DNA of 64,000 nucleotides from Desulfobacterium sp. (GTDB taxonomy: Bacteria > Desulfobacterota > Desulfobacteria > Desulfobacterales > Desulfobacteraceae): NCBI GenBank assembly GCA_030145245.1, contig JAQYWC010000033.1, forward strand, positions 1 to 64,000. Reading direction: 5' to 3'. Shown piece by piece: positions 9,361 through 17,277 of the stretch. The stretch's first letter is position 1. Each line of letters begins with the position of its first letter. A model generated the notes under the pieces. That model searched no databases, was not told the DNA's origin, and saw only the letters and a list, made by a program, of their open reading frames with translations. The translations under genes were made by a program, and so were the position numbers.

Positions 9361-10069
9361 GTTCCACCTCCCCTGCGATCTTGTCAGCGGCTGCGGCAGG
9401 ATCAGCTGCGGTCCGTATGGGCCGTCCGACAACAATAAAATCCGCCCCCTGCTGAACAGCCATGCCAGGGGTGGTAATCCGCTGCTGGTCATCATTGGCA
9501 ACAGATCCCCAGGCCGGCCGGATGCCCGGCGTAACCGTAAGGAACTCCTTGCCAAACCGCGTCTTGATGGCGGACGCCTCAAGTCCGGAACAGACAACCC
9601 CGGAACACCCTGTCTCATGGGCAAGGGTCGCCCGTTTAAGCACCAGGCGCTCGGTTTCAGAGACATATTCCTCTTTGAAGCCACACTCGCTGACCACGGA
9701 GGCGTCGTTGTCCGTAAGCAGGGTGACTCCCAGAACCCGGGTTTTCCCCTGACCGCCGGCAACCGCCATCTCAAGCATTTTCCGTGAAGAAGAGGTGTGG
9801 ACGGTAACAAGGTCTGCACCGGTCCGGGCAGCGCTTTCCATGGCTTTTTTAACGGTTGCCGAGATATCGTGGAGCTTGAGATCGAGGAATATCCCGGCGG
9901 AACTCAATTCCCTGACCCGCCTGACAATAGAAGGCCCCTGGTCGATAAAGAGTTCGAGCCCGATCTTGAACATGCCCACCCGGCCGTCAAGCAATTTGAC
10001 AAGCTCCTCAGCCTCGGCTGCGGAAGCCACGTCCAGGGGAAAGATGATACGACTGTTTCCTTTTTTCAT
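9344..10069 (-). CDS. pyrF: Orotidine 5'-phosphate decarboxylase
   Basis: A 241-residue TIM-barrel enzyme catalysing OMP to UMP, the last step of de novo pyrimidine synthesis. The catalytic signature FLDLKLHDI (Lys/Asp pairs) is clear, as is the phosphate-binding TPGIRP region and the C-terminal VVGRPI motif. I chose the ATG at 10069 because GGAGGG precedes it; 23 further in-frame codons upstream lack family similarity. It is convergent with lysC and appears monocistronic. Confidence 0.95.
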   Translation of the reverse strand: MKKGNSRIIFPLDVASAAEAEELVKLLDGRVGMFKIGLELFIDQGPSIVRRVRELSSAGIFLDLKLHDISATVKKAMESAARTGADLVTVHTSSSRKMLEMAVAGGQGKTRVLGVTLLTDNDASVVSECGFKEEYVSETERLVLKRATLAHETGCSGVVCSGLEASAIKTRFGKEFLTVTPGIRPAWGSVANDDQQRITTPGMAVQQGADFIVVGRPIRTAADPAAAADKIAGEVEQALEV

Positions 10070-10259
10070 TGCAACCCTCCGGTTCCATGCAAGCTGTAAA
10101 AAAATAAAATCCAGGCAAGATACGTCATCGATAAGCAAGTTTCAAGCCTAAAATGAATCATACAATTTTATGGTTGAAACCTCTTAACTAATAATGGTAT
10201 TAAATATAGTTTACGTGGTCAATCAAATAGTTGTAAGGGACAAGGGGAGAGAATTTCAC

Positions 10260-11639
10260 ATGGAGAGATTCAGGAAAGAGCACATTCCTGCAGGCAGCTT
10301 CAGGGCTGAAAAACAACAGCCGGTCCTGTTACAGGCATTCCTCGGCACCTGTGTCGGAGTGGCCCTCTATGACAGGGTGGCAAAGGTGGGCGGAATGATT
10401 CACATCCTTCTTCCCGAACCACCATCAACCCCTCCCCATGAGCATCCTGAGAAATATGCCGAGACAGGCCTGCCTGCTCTGCTCCAGGAGCTCTTTGACA
10501 TGGGAGCGGACCCGGTCAACCTTACCGCCACCGTTGCCGGGGGAGCCCTTGTCGCCCCTTTGAGTCAACTGGATGTGAACCTCAATATCGGCGGCAGGTC
10601 CACGGAGATCGCCCTTAGGATCCTCAACCGCCACGGCATCCGGGTTGTCAAATCCGAGACCGGAGGTTTTTTTACCTGCACCCTTGAGTTAGACATGGAA
10701 ACCGGACAATTTGCCATCAAGCCGACCTCCCTCCCGCGGGAAGAGATGGACAAGGAGTTCAGCTTTTCTCCGCCCAACTCCGAAGATGTCGCCCGGACCA
10801 TCAATAATCTCAAGCCGATTCCCCAGGCGGCCCTGAAGATCCTCAGCATGGTTCACGAAAAGCGCCATGACATACGGGCCATCACCCAGGAACTTGCCAA
10901 AGACCAGGTCCTGAGCGCAAGGGTGCTTCAGACATCAAACTCTGCCATGTTTGCAGGCAGGATTCAAATCGAGAGCATTAAAGATGCCGTACTGCTGCTC
11001 GGTGAAAGCCTGTTGGTAAAACTGATCATCACGGCCGCGGTCAAGACCTACTTCAACCAGACCGGGGCAACGGGCTACTCCCTTTGCAAGGGCGGAATTT
11101 TCTTCCACGCCGTGGGCTGCGGTGTGGCCGCAGAAAAGATCGCAGCCATCACAGGCCGGGCAACCCCGAAGATCGCATACACGGCAGGACTCCTCCACGA
11201 CATCGGCAAGGTGGTGCTGGACCAGTACATCACCCAGGCCTGCCCCCTCTTCTTCAGGGGCATCCACCACGACGGTGCCGCAGCCCTTGACCTGGAAAAG
11301 AAGATCCTCTCCATGACCCATTGCGATACCGGTGCCCTCCTTGCAAAGAAATGGAACTTCTCCCCAGCCCTCACCGAGGTGATCCGCTTTCACCACACCC
11401 CGGAACAGGCGGTAAACCACAAAGACCTGGTCAGGATCGTCTACCTTGCCGATCTTCTGATGTCCAGGTTCAACGCCGGGCTGGAACTTGAAAAGATAAA
11501 AACAACAAACATATTGACCACCCTTGACAATCTCGGGCTCACCGTTCTAGACCTCCCAGGCCTCATAGATTCGATTCCCCTGAGTTCCTTTGACATAAAA
11601 GACCAGACATCATCACCCACCACAAAGGTTCATTCATGA
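10260..11639 (+). CDS. CheD-HDOD fusion protein
   Basis: A 459-residue fusion. Residues 1-160 match CheD, the receptor glutamine deamidase, with a catalytic-type Cys31 in LGTCVGVAL and His48 in GGMIHILLP, and a GGA motif further on. Residues 185-440 form an HDOD domain (INNLKPIPQAALKIL start) that keeps an HD pair in AGLLHDIGK, which many HDOD proteins have lost. CheD normally stands alone, so this couples chemoreceptor modification to an HDOD signalling module; the purpose is unknown. AAGGGGAGA precedes the ATG. It overlaps selA by four bases and lies 43 kb from the che operon. Confidence 0.85.
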   Translation: MERFRKEHIPAGSFRAEKQQPVLLQAFLGTCVGVALYDRVAKVGGMIHILLPEPPSTPPHEHPEKYAETGLPALLQELFDMGADPVNLTATVAGGALVAPLSQLDVNLNIGGRSTEIALRILNRHGIRVVKSETGGFFTCTLELDMETGQFAIKPTSLPREEMDKEFSFSPPNSEDVARTINNLKPIPQAALKILSMVHEKRHDIRAITQELAKDQVLSARVLQTSNSAMFAGRIQIESIKDAVLLLGESLLVKLIITAAVKTYFNQTGATGYSLCKGGIFFHAVGCGVAAEKIAAITGRATPKIAYTAGLLHDIGKVVLDQYITQACPLFFRGIHHDGAAALDLEKKILSMTHCDTGALLAKKWNFSPALTEVIRFHHTPEQAVNHKDLVRIVYLADLLMSRFNAGLELEKIKTTNILTTLDNLGLTVLDLPGLIDSIPLSSFDIKDQTSSPTTKVHS

Positions 11640-13048
11640 CAGCGACCAACACACAGGATATTCTCAGAAAGCTTCCGGGGGTTGACTCCCTTCTGGAACT
11701 TGCAAAAACCGATACAGCCACCGGGGAGATCCCGCCCAGGGTTCTCAAGGCCGCCATCCGGCAGACCCTGGAGAAGCTCAGAAGCCAGATTCTTAAAGGA
11801 GTCGCAGCAAACGTCGAACCCGGCAACTGCCTGGCCATGGCCATTGCCATTGCACGAAAAGTTTTGCAACCCAGACTTGTTCCCTGCATCAACGCCACAG
11901 GTGTGGTGCTGCACACCAACCTTGGCCGGGCCCTGCTCTGTGACGACGCCCTTTCAAACATCACCACCATCGCAGCAGGCTACTCCAACCTGGAGTTCAA
12001 CATAGGAACCGGAAAGCGGGGCATCCGCTACTCGGCCGTTGAAGACCTCCTGTGCGAACTCACAGGGGCCGAGGCGGCCATGGCTGTCAATAATAATGCA
12101 GGGGCCGTGCTCCTGTGCCTTGACACCCTTGCAAACGGCAGGGAAGTGATCGTCTCCAGGGGGGAACTTGTGGAGATCGGCGGATCATTCAGGATCCCCG
12201 ACGTCATGGCAAAGAGCGGCGGTATCCTGAAGGAGGTGGGGACCACCAACCGCACCCATCTGAAAGATTATGAGACCGCCATCAATGACGAGACCGCCCT
12301 GCTCCTCAAAGTTCACACGAGCAACTACCGGATCCAGGGATTCACCAAGAGCGTCTCCCTGCCGGAACTTGCCGCCCTTGGTAAAGAGAGGAAGGTCCAG
12401 GTGATGGAGGATCTCGGCAGCGGCACCCTCATCGATTTTTCAAAATACGGACTTGCCAGGGAGCCAACGGTATCAGACTCCGTGGCCTCGGGTGCAGACA
12501 TCGTCACCTTCAGCGGAGACAAGCTTCTGGGCGGCCCCCAGACCGGCATCATCGTTGGAAAACGCGCGGCCATCGAAAAGATAAAGACCAATCCCCTGAC
12601 CCGGGCCCTTCGCATCGACAAAATGACCCTTGCCTCCCTGGAGTCCACCCTCAAGCTCTACCGCAACGAGGCCGAAGCCGTTAAAAAGATCCCCACCCTG
12701 AGGATGCTCTCCTTAAGCTTTGAAAAAACAAAAGCACTGGCAGCCCCCCTGCTCAGGGAATTCCAGGCACTGCTTAAAGAGTCGGCAGTTGTAGAGTATG
12801 CAGACCTTTCCTCCCGCACCGGAGGAGGCGCCTTTCCGGAGCTGGCCCTTCCCAGCCGGTGTATCGCCATCACCCCCCGGGAAATGTCCGCGGCCCACCT
12901 GGAAAAGGAAATGCGCATGAACACACCTGCCATCATCGGCAGGATCGACAATAACAGATTCATCATTGATCCCAGAACCTTGCAGCAGGGGGATACGCGA
13001 GCCATCGCAGATGCCCTTGCCACAATCTTATTAGAGAACAAGAGATGA
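11636..13048 (+). CDS. selA: L-seryl-tRNA(Sec) selenium transferase
   Basis: A 470-residue PLP enzyme converting Ser-tRNA(Sec) to Sec-tRNA(Sec) with selenophosphate. The expected features are visible: an N-terminal tRNA-binding domain, the INATGVVLHTNLGRA motif near 85, and the PLP lysine in SGDKLLGGPQTG (Lys296). It indicates that the organism makes selenoproteins. selB, the usual partner, is not next to it; instead a TPR gene follows with a four-base ATGA overlap, as does the gene before it, so the three are co-translated. Confidence 0.96.
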   Translation: MTATNTQDILRKLPGVDSLLELAKTDTATGEIPPRVLKAAIRQTLEKLRSQILKGVAANVEPGNCLAMAIAIARKVLQPRLVPCINATGVVLHTNLGRALLCDDALSNITTIAAGYSNLEFNIGTGKRGIRYSAVEDLLCELTGAEAAMAVNNNAGAVLLCLDTLANGREVIVSRGELVEIGGSFRIPDVMAKSGGILKEVGTTNRTHLKDYETAINDETALLLKVHTSNYRIQGFTKSVSLPELAALGKERKVQVMEDLGSGTLIDFSKYGLAREPTVSDSVASGADIVTFSGDKLLGGPQTGIIVGKRAAIEKIKTNPLTRALRIDKMTLASLESTLKLYRNEAEAVKKIPTLRMLSLSFEKTKALAAPLLREFQALLKESAVVEYADLSSRTGGGAFPELALPSRCIAITPREMSAAHLEKEMRMNTPAIIGRIDNNRFIIDPRTLQQGDTRAIADALATILLENKR

Positions 13049-14358
13049 CAAAAAACACCCCCCTCAGCGACACTGGAAATGGCTTCTCGTCAAGGGAGGT
13101 CCATTTTCTCAAGTCCGATTCAGAACATGAAAAGCCTGCTGATTTCGTTCCCCAGGACTATTTCACGGACAGGATCCTCTCTGAAACATCATGGATGAAA
13201 TCCTTTACAGACACCCTGAAGAAGGCCGAGCCCCCAGGCAATTGTTTTGTCTGCGGCGTGATTCAGCAGAGTCTCCCCCCGGACACACCCCAAGAGGAGA
13301 CGGCGGTGACAGCTGCCAACGCTCTTCTTGACACATCGGTCACCCCCGGCACCGGCATCTGGGAAAGGATCGACCGCAACAGTGTTGTTGTGGCACTGTG
13401 GGATGGGAATGAAAACGCTTCCCTGGATCGCCTTGCCCGGATCACAGAGGCCATGGCCTCGACACTTGGCATAGATCCCACATTGGGAATCGCCCTGTTT
13501 CCCTTCATGGACTTTTCCAGGACCGAAACCTTTTACAATGCAGCCAAGGCAGTCGACCATGCAGCCTTTTTCGGACCTGGCAGCGAAGCGCGTTTCGATG
13601 ATGTCTCCCTGAACATCAGCGGAGACAGGCTCTACCAGATGGGCCGCACCAGCGACGCAACCAGGGAATACCAGAGGGGGCTTGAGATCAACCCGAACAA
13701 CACCAACCTCATCAACAGCCTGGGGGTTTGCCACGGCATGAACAACGACCCCCAAAAGGCAAAAGAGGTGTTTAAACGGGCCATTGAAATAAACCCCGCA
13801 GAAGTGATGTCCATTTACAACATGGGCCTTGTCTGCGACATCCTGGGGAATAAAAAGCGGGCAATCCAGCACCTGGAACAGGCAAGCCGCCTTGACGACT
13901 CTATTTTAGAGGTGGAGCTCACGGTGGGAAACCTGCTTTTCAAGGAACAGGAGTTCGACCGGGCCCTTGCCCACCTTGCCCGTGCCAGGTCGCTCAATGC
14001 CAACTCAAGCATCCCGTTTAAGCTCATGGGGGAGTGCTACCTTGAAACAGACCAGATCGACAAGGCCATTGCTGCATTTAAACGGGCCGTCAAGCTGAAT
14101 CCGTCGGATGCAGCCTCCCTGTCCGGCCTTGCCCACGCCTTTGGCCTGAAGGAAAAGAACCTTGAAATCGCCATCACCCTGGCCAGGGAGAGCATAATGA
14201 TCGATCCGGACACGTCGCTTTTCCACTCGCGCCTTGGCCAGCTCTACATGAAAACAGGTCAGGACGACCTGGCCCGGATCGAATTTGATACAGCAACACA
14301 GCAACGCGGGGCAGAAAACCCTTCAAGCCAGGAGACCCTGGAGAAGAGATCTGCCTGA
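13045..14358 (+). CDS. TPR protein with GGDEF-like N-terminal part
   Basis: A 437-residue protein. From about 185 to the end it is built of at least seven tetratricopeptide repeats (for example DRLYQMGRTSDATREYQRGL), a scaffold for protein partners. Residues 95-180 resemble the second half of a GGDEF fold (a strand-rich piece followed by LGIDPTLGIALFP and NAAKAVDHAAFFG, where active enzymes have SIGIA and ADxALYxAK), but no GGDEF signature is present, so it would be catalytically dead. That resemblance is my reading by eye. It overlaps selA by four bases and precedes gmhA by 26 bases. Confidence 0.8.
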   Translation: MTKNTPLSDTGNGFSSREVHFLKSDSEHEKPADFVPQDYFTDRILSETSWMKSFTDTLKKAEPPGNCFVCGVIQQSLPPDTPQEETAVTAANALLDTSVTPGTGIWERIDRNSVVVALWDGNENASLDRLARITEAMASTLGIDPTLGIALFPFMDFSRTETFYNAAKAVDHAAFFGPGSEARFDDVSLNISGDRLYQMGRTSDATREYQRGLEINPNNTNLINSLGVCHGMNNDPQKAKEVFKRAIEINPAEVMSIYNMGLVCDILGNKKRAIQHLEQASRLDDSILEVELTVGNLLFKEQEFDRALAHLARARSLNANSSIPFKLMGECYLETDQIDKAIAAFKRAVKLNPSDAASLSGLAHAFGLKEKNLEIAITLARESIMIDPDTSLFHSRLGQLYMKTGQDDLARIEFDTATQQRGAENPSSQETLEKRSA

Positions 14359-14384
14359 CAGCGGGTTATCCCGGAGAAATATTA

Positions 14385-14954
14385 ATGAAACAACATATAC
14401 TTGACACCCTGGAAGAGAGCATCTCCGTTAAAAAGGAGTTCATCTCGACCCACACCGCCCTGATTGAGAAGGCAGCCCTTTTCCTGGCCCAGGCCCTGGA
14501 CAAGGGCAACAAGATTCTCCTGTTCGGCAACGGCGGCTCAGCCGCCGATGCCCAGCACATTGCGGCGGAGTTCGTTAACCGGTTCCAGATCGAGCGCCCG
14601 CCCCTTGCCGCCATCGCCCTGACCTGTGACACTTCGGTTATCACCAGCATCGGTAACGACTACTCGTTTGAGGATATCTTCCTCAAACAGATCCAGGCCC
14701 TGGGCAAACCCGGGGATGTTGTCATGGCCATCACCACCAGCGGCAACTCCCCCAACGTGATCAAGGCGGTGGAAGCTGCACGATCCATGGGAATGACCAT
14801 CATGGGCCTGTCAGGGGGCAGCGGCCGCCTGAAGGAACTATCACACTTTGCCTTTGCCGTAGACTCCGCCACAACGGCAAGAATCCAGGAGACCCACATA
14901 ACCCTTGCACATATCCTCTGTGACCTCACGGAAAGGAACCTGTTCAATGACTAA
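14385..14954 (+). CDS. gmhA: Sedoheptulose-7-phosphate isomerase (phosphoheptose isomerase)
   Basis: A 189-residue SIS-domain enzyme making D-glycero-D-manno-heptose 7-phosphate from sedoheptulose 7-phosphate, the first step to the ADP-heptose of lipopolysaccharide inner core; it supports a Gram-negative host. Motifs: FGNGGSAADAQHIAAEF, TTSGNSPNVIKA and the C-terminal QETHITLAHILCDL with zinc and active-site residues. The other heptose genes (hldE, gmhB) are not here. The end overlaps the next gene by eight bases. Confidence 0.93.
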   Translation: MKQHILDTLEESISVKKEFISTHTALIEKAALFLAQALDKGNKILLFGNGGSAADAQHIAAEFVNRFQIERPPLAAIALTCDTSVITSIGNDYSFEDIFLKQIQALGKPGDVVMAITTSGNSPNVIKAVEAARSMGMTIMGLSGGSGRLKELSHFAFAVDSATTARIQETHITLAHILCDLTERNLFND

Positions 14955-15909
14955 TCAGATAACACCGGTGGACCTTACCCAAATCACCACTTACAGCATC
15001 AAGGATAGAAAAAGCAAGGTCAGCGTTGAGGACTTTTCAACCCCATGGACACCCGGAGAGAGTTTTTCAACCTTTCTTGAACGTCTTCCGGCCATCCTTG
15101 CAGGCGATGACCTCAATGGGGTGATCCATGCCATTGCCAAGGCAAAGGCCGACAACCGCCAGATTTTTCTCGCCATGGGGGCCCATGTGATCAAGGTGGG
15201 CCTCAACCCCATCCTCATCGACCTCATGGAGCGTGGACTGATCAACATGCTCTCTTTGAACGGCGCCGGCATAATCCACGATCTGGAAGTTGCCATGAAC
15301 GGAAAAACCTCTGAAGATGTTGCCGCCTCCATGGGTGACGGCGGTTTTGGCATGGCAGAAGAGACCTCGGTCTTTCTTGGCCGGGCCATCAAGGCTGCCG
15401 CAAAGGAGAACAAGGGACTGGGCCGGGCCGTGGGCGACCTCATCAACCAGGAGAAAATGCCCTTCAGGGACCAGAGCATCATCGCCACAGGCGCACGCCT
15501 GGACATTCCGGTAACGGTCCATGTGGCCATGGGCACCGACATCATTCACATGCACCCGGATTTTGATCCGGCAGCCTGCGGGGCGGCCTCCCACCTGGAC
15601 TTCAGGATCTTTTCGGCCATGGTGGCCCGCCTTGAACAGGGCGTGTTCATCAATGCAGGTTCGGCCGTGATTCTTCCGGAGGTGTTTTTAAAGGCCCTGA
15701 CCCTTGTGAGGAATCTTGGCCACACCCCGGACAACTTCACCACGGTGAACCTCGATTTCATCCGCCACTACAGGCCCATGACCAATGTGGTGAACCGCCC
15801 CACCCTTAAGGGGGGCAAGGGTTACAGCATCGTTGGCCACCATGAAATCCTCATTCCCCTGATAGCGGCCGGAGTGATCGAAAAAACAGATCAAGCCTTG
15901 CAAAAGTAG
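14947..15909 (+). CDS. Deoxyhypusine synthase-like protein, function unknown
   Basis: A 320-residue protein resembling the deoxyhypusine synthase fold: an IFLAMGAHVIKVGLNPIL stretch, then LSLNGAGIIHDLEVA, like the NAD-binding regions of that family. I cannot find the family's lysine-containing catalytic motif (SWGKI type) near the C-terminus, so the chemistry probably differs from hypusine formation, which bacteria lack anyway; some bacterial relatives make homospermidine. I chose the ATG at 14947, which overlaps gmhA by eight bases; an upstream in-frame start would lie inside gmhA. The tight coupling to gmhA hints at a sugar- or envelope-related role. Confidence 0.6.
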   Translation: MTNQITPVDLTQITTYSIKDRKSKVSVEDFSTPWTPGESFSTFLERLPAILAGDDLNGVIHAIAKAKADNRQIFLAMGAHVIKVGLNPILIDLMERGLINMLSLNGAGIIHDLEVAMNGKTSEDVAASMGDGGFGMAEETSVFLGRAIKAAAKENKGLGRAVGDLINQEKMPFRDQSIIATGARLDIPVTVHVAMGTDIIHMHPDFDPAACGAASHLDFRIFSAMVARLEQGVFINAGSAVILPEVFLKALTLVRNLGHTPDNFTTVNLDFIRHYRPMTNVVNRPTLKGGKGYSIVGHHEILIPLIAAGVIEKTDQALQK

Positions 15910-16011
15910 GTCATAACTTGTACATTGCCGTCTTGACTGTTTCATATAAATGAGCATCATTTAGGAATGAGCCACAGGCTCTAAAATTAAGGATAAAACC
16001 CGCATCCTGAA

Positions 16012-16080
16012 GATGGGGACAAGATGGGGACAGATTTATAAAACTGTCCCCGAACGGGATTGTCCCCGAACGGGATTCGG
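16012..16080. repeat. Composite direct and inverted repeat (REP-like)
   Basis: GATGGGGACA occurs twice (16012-16021, 16023-16032). GGGGACAG (16026-16033) and CTGTCCCC (16044-16051) form an 8-bp inverted repeat around ATTTATAAAA. The 16-mer TGTCCCCGAACGGGAT is then tandemly repeated (16045-16060, 16061-16076). It lies in the gap before fmdB. The form resembles REP elements mobilised by IS200-like transposases, but none is nearby. Confidence 0.75.
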
Positions 16081-16102
16081 GTTCCAGAGAGGTTCAAAAG
16101 AA

Positions 16103-16348
16103 ATGCCCATATTTGAGTACAAATGCAACAAGTGCGATAAGACGTTTGAAACCCTGGTCCTGGGCAGTGACGTGCCCCAGTGTCCCTCCTGCAAAAGCGA
16201 GGACCTTTCAAGGCTCATATCCAAGTGCGGTTTTGTCACGCAATCATCAGGGTCCTCAGATGACGGCCAGTCGGTATCAGTCTCCTCCTCTTCATCTGCA
16301 TGCAGCGGCTGCTCGGCAACCAGCTGCTCCACATGTGGCAGCAGATAA
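16103..16348 (+). CDS. FmdB-type zinc ribbon protein
   Basis: An 81-residue small protein starting MPIFEYKCNKC, with two CxxC pairs (CNKC and CPSC) forming the zinc ribbon of the FmdB/CxxC_CxxC_SSSS family, followed by a serine-rich linker and a cysteine-rich tail (SACSGCSATSCSTC). In the formamidase system it was named as a putative regulator; in most genomes the function is unknown. It heads the hemC operon and stops five bases before the hemC start. The start is the ATG opening the conserved MPxYEY-like N-terminus. Confidence 0.88.
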   Translation: MPIFEYKCNKCDKTFETLVLGSDVPQCPSCKSEDLSRLISKCGFVTQSSGSSDDGQSVSVSSSSSACSGCSATSCSTCGSR

Positions 16349-16353
16349 CCGCC

Positions 16354-17277
16354 ATGAAAAAGACTATCAAAATAGGAACCAGGGGAAGCAAGCTTGCCCT
16401 GTGGCAGACAAACTGGGTAAAGCAGCAGATCGAACAGGGGTTTCCCGAGCTTACCGTCGAGATCGTCACCATTAAGACAACCGGTGACATGATCACGGAC
16501 CGCCCCCTGGCAGCGGTTGGCGGCAAGGGGCTCTTTGTCAAAGAGATCGAAAAAGCCCTCATGGAATCATCCATCGACATTGCCGTTCACAGCATGAAGG
16601 ACATGCCCGGGGATCTCCCGGACGGCCTTGTGATCGGTGCCATCCCCCAGCGGGAAAATCCCTTTGACGTCCTGATCTCAAAGGACAACCTCAGCCTTGA
16701 CCAGTTGCCCAAGGGCGCCAGGGTGGGAACCAGCAGCCTCAGGCGCGGCTCCCAGATTAAACACGCCCGGCCTGACCTTGAGATCGCCTCCATCCGGGGG
16801 AACCTCGATACCCGGCTCAAGAAACTCGCCTCAGGGGAATTTGACGCAACCCTTCTTGCCGCAGCCGGTCTTCACCGCCTGGGCATGAAGGAGAAGATCA
16901 GCCAGTACCTGGATGAGAAGATCATGCTGCCCGCCGTGGGCCAGGGAGCCCTGTGCATCCAATCCCGGGACGGCGATGAAGAACATGCGCCGATCCTTGC
17001 ATATCTCAACCATCCTGAAACCAACACTGTGGTCACAGCAGAGCGGGCCTTTTTAAGGCGTCTCGAAGGAAGCTGCCACATACCGGTGGCCTGTTATGGC
17101 AGGCTTGAGAACGACCAGGTGGTTTTAACAGGCGTGGTGGCCTCTGAAAACGGGGAAACCATAATCAAAGAAGTTGTCACCGGAAACCCGGACGACGTAG
17201 TAAAGACAGGTATTGACCTTGCGGAGACCCTCCTTTCCAGGGGCGCCGATAAACTTTTGGAGAATTTGAACAGCTGA
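16354..17277 (+). CDS. hemC: Hydroxymethylbilane synthase
   Basis: A 307-residue porphobilinogen deaminase joining four porphobilinogens into hydroxymethylbilane. It begins with IKIGTRGSKLALWQ and carries the dipyrromethane cofactor cysteine in EGSCHIP (Cys241); the RRGSQ and VGQGAL motifs are present. The ATG at 16354 gives the normal N-terminus; in-frame codons before it overlap fmdB. The stop and the start of the next gene share bases (TGATG), so hemC and cobA/hemD are coupled. Confidence 0.96.
   Translation: MKKTIKIGTRGSKLALWQTNWVKQQIEQGFPELTVEIVTIKTTGDMITDRPLAAVGGKGLFVKEIEKALMESSIDIAVHSMKDMPGDLPDGLVIGAIPQRENPFDVLISKDNLSLDQLPKGARVGTSSLRRGSQIKHARPDLEIASIRGNLDTRLKKLASGEFDATLLAAAGLHRLGMKEKISQYLDEKIMLPAVGQGALCIQSRDGDEEHAPILAYLNHPETNTVVTAERAFLRRLEGSCHIPVACYGRLENDQVVLTGVVASENGETIIKEVVTGNPDDVVKTGIDLAETLLSRGADKLLENLNS

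Noticed and set aside
9217-9819. Minus-strand open frame across the ends of lysC and pyrF
   Set aside because: It overlaps both real genes in other frames, and its Arg/Pro/Ser-rich translation matches no family.
11636-13048. Search for selenocysteine genes near selA
   Set aside because: I saw no gene in the window interrupted by an in-frame TGA with continued homology, so no selenoprotein is claimed.
16012-16080. CRISPR-like array before fmdB
   Set aside because: The units are directly adjacent with no unique spacers and number only two, so this is a tandem/palindromic repeat and not CRISPR.
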